The translations under genes and the position numbers were made by a program. Of a stretch of 40,459 nucleotides of DNA, positions 1 through 6,645 are shown piece by piece. The notes beneath the pieces were generated by a model that saw only the letters and a list, made by a program, of their open reading frames with translations, did not search any database and was not told the origin of the DNA. How positions within the stretch are numbered: the stretch's first letter is position 1; each line of letters opens with the position of its first letter. The DNA comes from CAZCJA01 sp964499015 (GTDB lineage Bacteria; Elusimicrobiota; Elusimicrobia; F11). The stretch lies in contig CAZCJA010000010.1 in NCBI GenBank assembly GCA_964499015.1, forward strand, positions 1 through 40,459, written 5' to 3'.

Positions 1-1310
1 TCCAAAACCATTTTTACGAACCGCCCGACGTCGCTCCGGCCATACTTCTCAATGAACCGCGAACCATAAACGCCCGCACCGGCTGTCCGATTGCAGTAAG
101 CGACGGCAAAATTCAAATATTCTTTTCGAACCCGTGTGTTTCGTGGCTCCTTTACCTTGAGAGATTGCTGTCCCCCAATCGACCGATACAAACTCCAAGC
201 GTCCTTGTTTTCAGGATCAGCGACCAGCCAGCGCAACACATCCCCCATTTGCAATCGGCCTCCAATCCCCTGCACCAAATTATTAACCCGCGCCCGATAA
301 TGATCTCCCAGAGAACGGAACTGCGATTCCAACTCGATTATCGGGTCCGTATAATCCACTTCGGTCGCGACCCGAAGTGGCTCAGCACCGATGGGATCGG
401 AGAACTTGTAACTAAACGACATGCGATGTGTTGGTAAGGTTTCTGTGAATAGAAATGCGTAATTCACCTCGAAAGAACCCAACGCCGGTCCATACCCCAT
501 TCCAAAAGACACCTCGTCGCTAAGCCCCGCCCGCAGGCGAACCCCGGCTCGCCAAAGGTATTCGGCTCCGAGGACGACCGCGGAACCGCCTTCGTCCTGA
601 ATAATGTCAACGTTGCCCGTCAAACGATCCCACACTTTCGAATCCAGATTATTCCGGTAGCTCGAAAACAGATTTCTTGACATCGACAAGCCAAGAACGA
701 ACGAGCGCGGCAATCTCTCTGATTCATTCGCTAAACGGATCGAGGGCTCAATCAAGTTGTGAATTGTGAACCCGACTTGAAGAGAGGTTTTAGGCATAGG
801 CAAAACAAACCGCCGAGCCACCGCCGCATCCAAGCCAAACCCACTGTCCTTGTAACTCCCAAGGTCATAGCGCAACATCGTGACGTTCGACCCAAGAACG
901 TAATCACCAACTGACCCTGCGAACGGGAAAAAGAAAGCGGACTGCGTTGAATCGAGCTCTGTCGGCGCGTCGGTCGCGCTCGAGCGCCCCTCAATCCCGC
1001 CAATGGCCATTTGAGCAACCCCCAGACCAAGGGATCCCCACCGAAGCGGATAATGGGCGCCAATGAAGTTATACCGACCGCCGCCGTAAACCGGAACATG
1101 CTCTGCCATGACCGAGCCCCCGAGGTATCGCAACGCGGCCGGGTTGTAGTAAATGGCCGACACATCCGAAGCGCTGCCCGTAAAGGCGCCTCCCATCCCC
1201 GCCGCCGGAACACCCGGACCCCGCGAAAGCCAATGCTCGCGGTCGGCCGCAGCAGTCGGCGACAAAAAGCTAGCGAACAACCAAAAGCTTAAAACGGTTC
1301 GAATTCTCAC
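1..1310 (-). CDS. PorV/UPF0164-like outer-membrane protein, 3' end cut by window
   Basis: Reading from a GTG at 1310 leftward, the frame stays open for 436 codons to the window edge, so the C-terminus is missing. A GGAGGG ribosome site precedes the GTG. The first 22 residues form a signal peptide (hydrophobic stretch, then PTAAA before DREHW). Residues about 30-60 read GVPAAGMGGAFTGSASDVSA followed by IYYNPAAL, the hallmark start of PorV/UPF0164-type beta-barrels. Alternating hydrophobic strands follow to about residue 300. After that comes a more helical segment (IIELESQFRSLGDHY...), possibly a TPR-like extension. Family members sit in the outer membrane and support export or attachment of surface proteins; that role here is inferred. 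It overlaps the preceding gene by 41 bases and is the last of three secreted-protein genes. An annotation that looks only for complete ORFs would miss it. Confidence 0.8.
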   Translation of the reverse strand, partial: MRIRTVLSFWLFASFLSPTAAADREHWLSRGPGVPAAGMGGAFTGSASDVSAIYYNPAALRYLGGSVMAEHVPVYGGGRYNFIGAHYPLRWGSLGLGVAQMAIGGIEGRSSATDAPTELDSTQSAFFFPFAGSVGDYVLGSNVTMLRYDLGSYKDSGFGLDAAVARRFVLPMPKTSLQVGFTIHNLIEPSIRLANESERLPRSFVLGLSMSRNLFSSYRNNLDSKVWDRLTGNVDIIQDEGGSAVVLGAEYLWRAGVRLRAGLSDEVSFGMGYGPALGSFEVNYAFLFTETLPTHRMSFSYKFSDPIGAEPLRVATEVDYTDPIIELESQFRSLGDHYRARVNNLVQGIGGRLQMGDVLRWLVADPENKDAWSLYRSIGGQQSLKVKEPRNTRVRKEYLNFAVAYCNRTAGAGVYGSRFIEKYGRSDVGRFVKMVL

Positions 1311-2088
1311 CGCGCCCTCCAAAACAACGAATTTTCACCATGTAAGCCCCATTAAAGAGTTGACGACCCGCATTGTCCTTTCCGTCGAACACGTAAACAT
1401 TGGTTCCATCGGCGAGCCCATCAACATTTGTTTCAAAGGCGGGTGTCATATGTGGAAGAGTAAATATCTGAATATGGGCGTGACCCGCGCCCGGCATATC
1501 GAAAACGAAGCTGGATCGGCCGGCCGGGGCGGGATTGGGGGCGCAATACGCCTCGAAGACCTGCGGCGCGAGGGAAAATACATAGACGTCGCTTTCGGTT
1601 AGACGGCCAAAATCATCGACCGCATCGACTTGCCAGTAGTACCAAGTGAGGTATTCCAACGGACCAAACGCCTGGCTTGTTTTGGTGGTATCCGCAACCA
1701 TCTCTTGCGCGACCGGATTTTTCCCCAGCCGAACCCGGTAGTTAATGTTCTGTCCTCGTGAAACATCCGTCCATTCCAACGTCACGGTCGGGTTGGCTGT
1801 CACGATCACCGCATGATTAAAATATTCCGATTGATTCGCCGGACGATCTGGGCCTGCGCCGGACAAAAATCCGTCAAATGCCGCATCCTCGATATAGAAA
1901 AAACCCAATCTCAGTACGTGGTTCTGCGAAAGACTCACTGCGGCCGGAAAAGCCGACGCCATGACGACGGCTTTATTTTCGACTGATTCAGCCGCCGTCA
2001 TTCCCGCATTCACTCCGACCGGGAATTGCCCGAGGCCAAGACCGGGCCAACTGAAAAGAAAAAGGAACGAAAATAGAATCTTTTTCAT
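1270..2088 (-). CDS. secreted protein with FN3-like and FlgD-like Ig domains
   Basis: A 272-residue exported protein. The ATG at 2088 is preferred over the upstream GTG at 2097 because GGGTGG lies 6 bases before it and MKKILFSFLFLFSWPGLGLG is a good signal peptide. Residues about 95-175 look like a fibronectin type III fold (PTVTLEWTDVSRGQNINYRV ... WYYWQVDAVDDFGRLTESDVYVFSL). Residues about 180-265 look like the FlgD-type Ig domain often found at the C-terminus of cell-surface proteins (APNPAPAGRSSFVFDMP ... NAGRQLFNGAYMVKIR). Such domains serve secretion or anchoring, and the neighbouring PorV-like barrel fits that. No enzyme motif is visible. The substrate or partner is unknown. Confidence 0.7.
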   Translation of the reverse strand: MKKILFSFLFLFSWPGLGLGQFPVGVNAGMTAAESVENKAVVMASAFPAAVSLSQNHVLRLGFFYIEDAAFDGFLSGAGPDRPANQSEYFNHAVIVTANPTVTLEWTDVSRGQNINYRVRLGKNPVAQEMVADTTKTSQAFGPLEYLTWYYWQVDAVDDFGRLTESDVYVFSLAPQVFEAYCAPNPAPAGRSSFVFDMPGAGHAHIQIFTLPHMTPAFETNVDGLADGTNVYVFDGKDNAGRQLFNGAYMVKIRCFGGRGENSNRFKLLVVR

Positions 2089-2100
2089 CTTAACCACCCA

Positions 2101-2991
2101 TCACTGTTTCACGCAGATCACTGCGTTAGAAGTGACACTCCTTTGTTGGTGCGCTATCGTGTAATTGCAAGTAAATTGACCCATGGTAATTCCCGCAAAG
2201 CCATCGGGGCATGACCGGCCGCCGGTGTAGGGATTTATGTGATCTGGGCCGCAAATTGTATTTGGTGGTACCGGAATTCGAGCCGCGCTGGTAAAGGCGC
2301 CACCGAACGGAAACAGACCAACCCCCTGAACCAAAAGCTGATTAGTTTCGACCTTGTTTAACTGAAGGTCGCCAGATATAGGATCAGACCCCCCTTTCTG
2401 ATGCACGACCGCATGATTGGGATGCTTATGCAATGTCGTCACGCCGCCGCCGATGAGTTCGTTAAACTTCGTTTTTTCCTCTGTTGAATTCAAAGTTTTC
2501 GAGGAATCAAACGCTATCTTGGTGTGTGAAATGGCGGCAGTCGGTGAAACAGCAACGTCCGTAATCGCTCCATCAACAACGTTGTCAGCCACATACGCTT
2601 TGTGAACTTTGGCGAGCTCCACCTTTGGTAGAAGTGGGTAACCGTCAACAATAAGAAGGACGTATAGCGGTTCGGTGGTCTGAAGGTCGGCCAAGGTCAA
2701 CGAGTGTCCCTCAATCGGCGTGCCGGCTCCTACTTTGTACTCAAAAATTCCCCCTGGGCCTGGCGTAATACTGGCCAGTTCCTTATAGACCGGCGTTCCG
2801 GAATCGACTGTCCCGCCCGAACCGCCGCGATAAAGACGTATCTCGACGTCCTTTGCGGCCGTCACGGGAACGTTTGCTCTGTCTGATAACCGTCCCTGAA
2901 TCCCAAGCGTCACGGGGCTGTCGGCCTTTAGCGGAACGACCGACGCCAGACAACATAAGCTTAGAAGCATTACTGCTTTGTACTTGCACAT
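2101..2991 (-). CDS. secreted protein of unknown function
   Basis: A 296-residue protein not recognised as a named family. It begins MCKYKAVMLLSLCCLASVVPLKA, a signal peptide that could also carry a lipobox-like Cys. GGAGGG lies just upstream of the ATG. The first half is beta-rich (TLGIQGRLSDRANVPVTAAK ... EIRLYRGGSGGTVDSGTPVY), a carboxypeptidase-regulatory or tail-fibre-like style. The middle contains AVSPTAAISHTKIAFDSSKT, a phrase common in collar or fibre proteins that list covariates of a structure. The C-terminus has three Cys (about C243, C258, C272) plus C293, which could form disulfides. It heads the run of secreted genes and ends two bases before the region that sets up the next start. 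A phage-fibre origin is possible but unsupported. Confidence 0.65.
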   Translation of the reverse strand: MCKYKAVMLLSLCCLASVVPLKADSPVTLGIQGRLSDRANVPVTAAKDVEIRLYRGGSGGTVDSGTPVYKELASITPGPGGIFEYKVGAGTPIEGHSLTLADLQTTEPLYVLLIVDGYPLLPKVELAKVHKAYVADNVVDGAITDVAVSPTAAISHTKIAFDSSKTLNSTEEKTKFNELIGGGVTTLHKHPNHAVVHQKGGSDPISGDLQLNKVETNQLLVQGVGLFPFGGAFTSAARIPVPPNTICGPDHINPYTGGRSCPDGFAGITMGQFTCNYTIAHQQRSVTSNAVICVKQ

Positions 2992-3083
2992 AAACCCTCC
3001 GTTGAAACGGAGAAGTCACGAGTGAGGGGAACTTCACGAGGGGTATGAAGACGGGGACTCCGTCCTGTTTTTTAAGTCATTAC

Positions 3084-3284
3084 CTATGAGACACTTGGTT
3101 TTGCATCTTCCTCAATACCAAGGAATTTTTTTAAGCCTCTCTCTTTTTTTCGTTGCAGGCCGAGTTCGGATTGGAGCTCAATACGCTTTCGCTCCACTCG
3201 TGAGAGAACCTCTTTCACCTTGTGATTTAAGTCGGTGACGTTTTTATAGGGAATCGTGATCCCTTCAATTTCCATTTTTTTCAT
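3084..3284 (-). CDS. small coiled-coil protein
   Basis: A 66-residue charged protein beginning MKKMEIEGITIPYKNVTDLN. The ATG at 3284 is chosen because AAAGGA lies 6 bases upstream; an in-frame ATG at 3320 falls inside the preceding coupling-protein gene. Residues 18-58 are almost entirely helical and charged (VKEVLSRVERKRIELQSELG ...), consistent with a coiled coil. No signal peptide or membrane segment. It follows the coupling ATPase stop by 10 bases, so it is the third gene of that operon, possibly an accessory of the transfer or replication pair. The family is not recognised. Confidence 0.6.
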   Translation of the reverse strand: MKKMEIEGITIPYKNVTDLNHKVKEVLSRVERKRIELQSELGLQRKKERGLKKFLGIEEDAKPSVS

Positions 3285-3294
3285 AGTCCATCCT

Positions 3295-5007
3295 TTAAAC
3301 GTGAATGATTGGCTCCTCATTTGAAATGGCGCCTCTTCCCAAAAAACCGCGCGTTGGGATGGGCTTGGGAGCCGTGAGGGAGTCGAGGGATCGCCTGACC
3401 GGAAGTTCTACGCCCTCCGTCGGGAAAAATACACCGGGCAGGCAAAGGCGACCAAACCCCCCTCCGGATTTGAACACGGCCTGCCCGGTGCTTAAATTTT
3501 TGAGTTCCGTGGGATGGATCAAATATTCGTAAACGACCCGTTTCGAGCCCATGATGTTTTTGGGGTCGGCTCCTTCCAGAAGAACCTGGCTGGTGGTCTC
3601 AACCGTCTTGGTGGTTCCCACGCTGTCCGAGAACATCTGTGCGTTCGCCGGATCGTTTACTTTTAGGAAAACCTTTGTATTGGTGTTTTCAAACACCTGC
3701 TGCAAATAAGCTTCATCGACCGCCTTGAGATCGCCGAGCGACTGGTGCGCGATCGTGATCCAGAAACCACTGGAACGCCCTCGCGCGAGCGCATTGATAA
3801 AGCCGCGCGTTCCAAACGCCTGGAATTCGTCGATAAAGATGGCGAGAGGCCGTTTGTCCGCCTCCGAGAACTCCGATTCAACTCCACCACTTAAGGTATT
3901 CAAGTCCTGGGTGATCATTTTTCCCATGCGCGCGGCGGTATGTTGAAAACTCTGCGTATCCAAAGCGAAATAAGCGATTTTTTTATTCTTGTAAACGTCG
4001 AGCAGATCGATCCCATCTTCTTTTTCTTCCAATAGGCTGCCAAAGGGACTGTTAACCAAAAGGCTGACCTCACTCTCCAACGTCTGGATGTGCGTAAGAT
4101 GTCTTTGGGCGAGATTGAAGAACGCAGGGTAAGCTGAAGTGGGTTTGCGCAGAATTTGGACCAGATCAGAAAACGTCAGCCTTTTTCCGATGCGCTCCGC
4201 ATCCATAAAGAGCGTCTGAAGCGCATTTTCACAGACCCGTTGATAGAACGGCTCCGACCAGTCGATGCTGGCGGTGAGTTTGTCCTTAAGCTGACTGGGG
4301 TTCCCATGCTTGAGCGGGTTGTAAGTCGAGGAATGTTGGCGATCCGTTAAAGAAAAGTAAAGGAAGTCTGTGGTGCGGCCGGCTTCGGCCACAATTTTCC
4401 AGATGGCCCTGGCATTCTCGGAGCTTCCTTTGGCATCGATAAAAACCACGCCGCGACCCGCCCGGATGTCCTGAGCCATTAGCGGAAACAAGGTGAAGCG
4501 CGTTTTCCCGGAACCCGTGCTTCCCACAATCTGGATGTGTTTGTTACGCTCTTCGGGCTTAAGAAAGACTGGCTTGTTATGTGAAACCTCGAAACCCAAG
4601 TAGGTTGCGCCCGAACGTGCCGCCTTCGAGAAATACCTTTCGTGATCCACCTTTTTCGGCCAACGTATCTGCTTTCTAAGGGTGGATTCAATAGGGTCCA
4701 TTTTCCCCCACCCCAGCTTCAAGCCCAGCCCCAATGCTGCATTGCCCAAAAGAAGCGGGATGAGTGTCGCGTCCAATCCAGTTCGGAGGATCGGCTGGAT
4801 TTCCTCGATGATCGGATGAAACCGTCGAACAATAGATTCACCGCGATGGAGACCATAAAATAGGAACGCGCTCCATAACAGCAAGAAGAAAGCAGAGCCG
4901 CTCAAGACTTTTTTTGGGAATGAGTCTTTCACAAAACAAATCATCATGGCCCAAAAGGCGAACCAATTCAGCATCCAGAAAATCGGAAGAAGGCTTTTCC
5001 ACGTCAT
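3295..5007 (-). CDS. VirD4/TraG/TraD-like type IV coupling ATPase
   Basis: 570 residues. The start is the ATG at 5007, which overlaps the upstream stop as ATGA; an apparent extension to 5211 lies inside the upstream gene. Two N-terminal membrane segments (about 8-26 and 37-52) and a third hydrophobic stretch (80-99) precede the ATPase. Walker A is GSTGSGKT at 162-169. Walker B is LAIFIDEF at 388-395, followed by the sensor-like GRSSGFWITIAHQS (410-423), typical of TraD/TraG hexamers. Proteins of this family pump single-stranded DNA, usually bound to a relaxase, into a type IV secretion channel. No other channel genes are in view, so it may serve a mobilisable element that borrows one. The neighbouring replication-relaxation protein supports a DNA-processing role. 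Confidence 0.85.
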   Translation of the reverse strand: MTWKSLLPIFWMLNWFAFWAMMICFVKDSFPKKVLSGSAFFLLLWSAFLFYGLHRGESIVRRFHPIIEEIQPILRTGLDATLIPLLLGNAALGLGLKLGWGKMDPIESTLRKQIRWPKKVDHERYFSKAARSGATYLGFEVSHNKPVFLKPEERNKHIQIVGSTGSGKTRFTLFPLMAQDIRAGRGVVFIDAKGSSENARAIWKIVAEAGRTTDFLYFSLTDRQHSSTYNPLKHGNPSQLKDKLTASIDWSEPFYQRVCENALQTLFMDAERIGKRLTFSDLVQILRKPTSAYPAFFNLAQRHLTHIQTLESEVSLLVNSPFGSLLEEKEDGIDLLDVYKNKKIAYFALDTQSFQHTAARMGKMITQDLNTLSGGVESEFSEADKRPLAIFIDEFQAFGTRGFINALARGRSSGFWITIAHQSLGDLKAVDEAYLQQVFENTNTKVFLKVNDPANAQMFSDSVGTTKTVETTSQVLLEGADPKNIMGSKRVVYEYLIHPTELKNLSTGQAVFKSGGGFGRLCLPGVFFPTEGVELPVRRSLDSLTAPKPIPTRGFLGRGAISNEEPIIHV

Positions 5008-5951
5008 GAAAGCACCTTCACCCGGACCTGATTGAGTTCGCGTCCCGCCACTTCGCGAGTTTGCCCTCGAAAAACCAAAAGAAGGCGAGCCTGTTCCGTA
5101 TCCGTCAAGAACGATTCCGCTTGCCCAAACACAAAAAGGCAGCGTCCAAAATTTTCGGACTGCTCGATCTGATGCTTGAGCAAAGTTTCGTGAATAGCCG
5201 GCGATCCGCATAGAAAAAGCATAAGAGGGATCAGTTGATTTTCCCCGTTCCGGTCGTAGACGCAGTCGGACAATGCTTCAAACTGTTGGCGGTAACGCTG
5301 GTGGCTTTTGAGCGAGAGTTCGAGTTCCAAGCCGCACCACCATGGTTCTGCCGTCGTTCCTTTAAACACGAGCTCACTTTCAGGATTCATCAAAAATTTT
5401 TGTTTATGGACGTTCATTTGGAACATGCCATCCAACACCCGCTTCTCTTTGTGCGCCTCTAAAATAGAGTTCAAACTTTCTTCGCGACGCAGAGTCTTTT
5501 CGCTGCGCCAACCTAGAAAGTCGACGTCGAGCATTTTCCGCAAGGCGCAGAAAATTCGTATCAGCATGCGGTCATGTTTTTCCGAAAGTGGTCGGTATGT
5601 CTTGGGATCGAAGGGGTTAATTTCATCGGAAATCGCGAGAGATTGAAGAGCGGTCAGGCCTTTTTTCGTGAGGCAGTAGAAATGTTGCGGGGTTGTGTGA
5701 CTGTTAAAGCGTTCAATCAAACTTTGACGGGCCAAGTACACAATCCGGTCGCGGGCTTCCCGATCTGTCAGCGGAAATCCGTAAAGCACCTCTTCAAAGG
5801 ACAAGTAACCAAACCGACCCATCAGCTCCAATATCCCGCGATAGATGGCCCCATTCTCACATGCCCCTTCCGTTAATATCTCTAGGCCTTTTTCTTCTCT
5901 AACCAACACATTGACCCCCAACTTTTCTTGAAGCACATGCAGCTTTCCCAT
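5004..5951 (-). CDS. replication-relaxation (Replic_Relax) family protein
   Basis: 315 residues. Residues 36-105 form a winged helix (IYRGILELMGRFGYLSFEEV ... YCLTKKGLTAL). Residues about 120-230 carry the family's nuclease-like core: D174-G, then W205-C-G-L-E209-L-E211 followed by K215 and R219-Y220, resembling the xD...ExE...K..RY pattern of Replic_Relax (PF13814). Such proteins occur on plasmids and integrative elements and are thought to act at the origin or in relaxation of transferred DNA; biochemical proof is thin, so the activity is inferred. It is translationally coupled to the coupling ATPase by ATGA. No strong ribosome site precedes the ATG at 5951, so the start is less certain. 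Upstream lies the repeat-rich region at 5959-6136. Confidence 0.75.
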   Translation of the reverse strand: MGKLHVLQEKLGVNVLVREEKGLEILTEGACENGAIYRGILELMGRFGYLSFEEVLYGFPLTDREARDRIVYLARQSLIERFNSHTTPQHFYCLTKKGLTALQSLAISDEINPFDPKTYRPLSEKHDRMLIRIFCALRKMLDVDFLGWRSEKTLRREESLNSILEAHKEKRVLDGMFQMNVHKQKFLMNPESELVFKGTTAEPWWCGLELELSLKSHQRYRQQFEALSDCVYDRNGENQLIPLMLFLCGSPAIHETLLKHQIEQSENFGRCLFVFGQAESFLTDTEQARLLLVFRGQTREVAGRELNQVRVKVLS

Positions 5952-5958
5952 ACCGCAG

Positions 5959-6093
5959 CCCGCCCGCCGAAAACCAAAAAATAGTCTTGCTCAAGAGCAT
6001 ATTTTTAGGATGAAGAGGGAGGGTGGTCAGGAAAGAGCCCGCGCGCAGCGCTTTCCTGACCACCCTCACTATCAATGGTTTTCGGCGGGCGGG
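5959..6093. repeat. nested perfect inverted repeats (oriT/ori or MITE candidate)
   Basis: The outer arms are 18 bp and perfect: 5959-5976 (CCCGCCCGCCGAAAACCA) pairs with 6076-6093. Inside lies a second perfect pair of 17 bp: 6019-6035 (GAGGGTGGTCAGGAAAG) and 6051-6067, with a GC-rich 15-base loop. Both pairs are concentric within a few bases. The left outer arm starts 8 bases upstream of the replication-relaxation gene. Such nesting suits an origin of transfer or replication, a recombination site or a miniature transposable element. Confidence 0.75.
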
Positions 6094-6105
6094 GAGCACA
6101 TTTTC

Positions 6106-6133
6106 GTTCTCAGGCTGAGAACTCGGTGAGAAC
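6106..6133. promoter_or_regulatory. repeated TGAGAAC half-sites, operator or iteron candidate
   Basis: GTTCTCAG (6106-6113) and CTGAGAAC (6115-6122) form a perfect 8-bp dyad around one base. A third half, TGAGAAC (6127-6133), repeats the right arm exactly 11 bp further on, one helical turn. This fits binding of a regulator or initiator dimer plus an extra monomer. Confidence 0.5.
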
Positions 6134-6374
6134 TGGCGGGAAGTCGCTAAGGCAGCGGCTGGAACGGGGAAAATCTGAAGAGTGGTCTCAAAAAATGAGG
6201 ATGAGAATAGGAACAGCCTCCCCAAGAAATGAACCAAGGAAAGATTTGTTTTTTTCGAGCGCGTCTCAAAAATGAAGCGCCGAATTTTGTACCCGATCGA
6301 AATATTTGTGTCGCGTATGTCCATGGCCCAAGCTCTCCTTCCGAACTATCGTGAGACTTGGAGGGGATGAACAA

Positions 6375-6386
6375 CTCAACGTTGAG
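6375..6386. promoter_or_regulatory. 12-bp palindrome, operator candidate
   Basis: CTCAACGTTGAG is a perfect 12-bp palindrome in the untranslated stretch upstream of the replication-relaxation operon. It is followed 9 bp later by CGTT-TTAC-AACG (6396-6407). No protein is assigned. Confidence 0.3.
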
Positions 6387-6645
6387 AGGGGACGTCGTTT
6401 TACAACGCTTTGTTTCGAGGGAGCGCTATGTTAGCACGGATTTTTATTTTTACCGGTTGGTGAGGAATGCCCGTTTTCCGTCGATGTATCGGCTGTAATG
6501 ATTGTTTGAATTGAAAAGACTGGTGGATTTTATCGTCGGTGTGTCGACGGAAAAAATAAAAAAAGAGCGAAAATATCTGTTGACACGATTTTTGGCCCGT
6601 CTAGGCGGCTATGAGAATTAGGATTGCTTTAGCCATAGTTCAAAT

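Larger units (their letters stand above)
5952..6645. other. intergenic region with many inverted repeats
   Basis: No credible gene in either strand across 694 bases; open frames here are short and lack ribosome sites. It holds nested 18-bp and 17-bp inverted repeats (5959-6093), a three-half-site cluster (6106-6133), a 12-bp palindrome CTCAACGTTGAG (6375-6386) and a smaller inverted repeat CGTT-TTAC-AACG (6396-6407). It lies between the P1B ATPase operon end and the start of the replication-relaxation operon, so it must contain that operon's promoter, which I could not place. Confidence 0.6.

Noticed and set aside
1011..1602. Plus-strand frames of 93-149 codons over the secreted-protein genes
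   Set aside because: They are antisense to well-supported minus-strand genes with signal peptides and ribosome sites.
3050..3073. Hairpin GACGG-GGACT-CCGTC followed by T6 on the plus strand
   Set aside because: It reads as a plus-strand terminator but no plus-strand gene leads to it; on the minus strand, where the genes are, the T-run is on the wrong side.
5899..6374. Two overlapping minus-strand open frames of 75-141 codons before the replication-relaxation gene
   Set aside because: Composition is Arg/Ser/Phe-rich and unlike protein, no ribosome sites, and they run through the inverted repeats.
6394..6407. 14-base match to the start of E. coli lacZ (GTCGTTTTACAACG)
   Set aside because: The match does not extend in either direction and no lac-like reading frame follows; taken as chance rather than vector sequence.
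6531..6602. TTGACA and nearby short dyad CGTCG-GTGTGT-CGACG as a plus-strand promoter or ATPase terminator
   Set aside because: No matching -10 and no plus-strand gene follow; no T-run follows on the minus strand.
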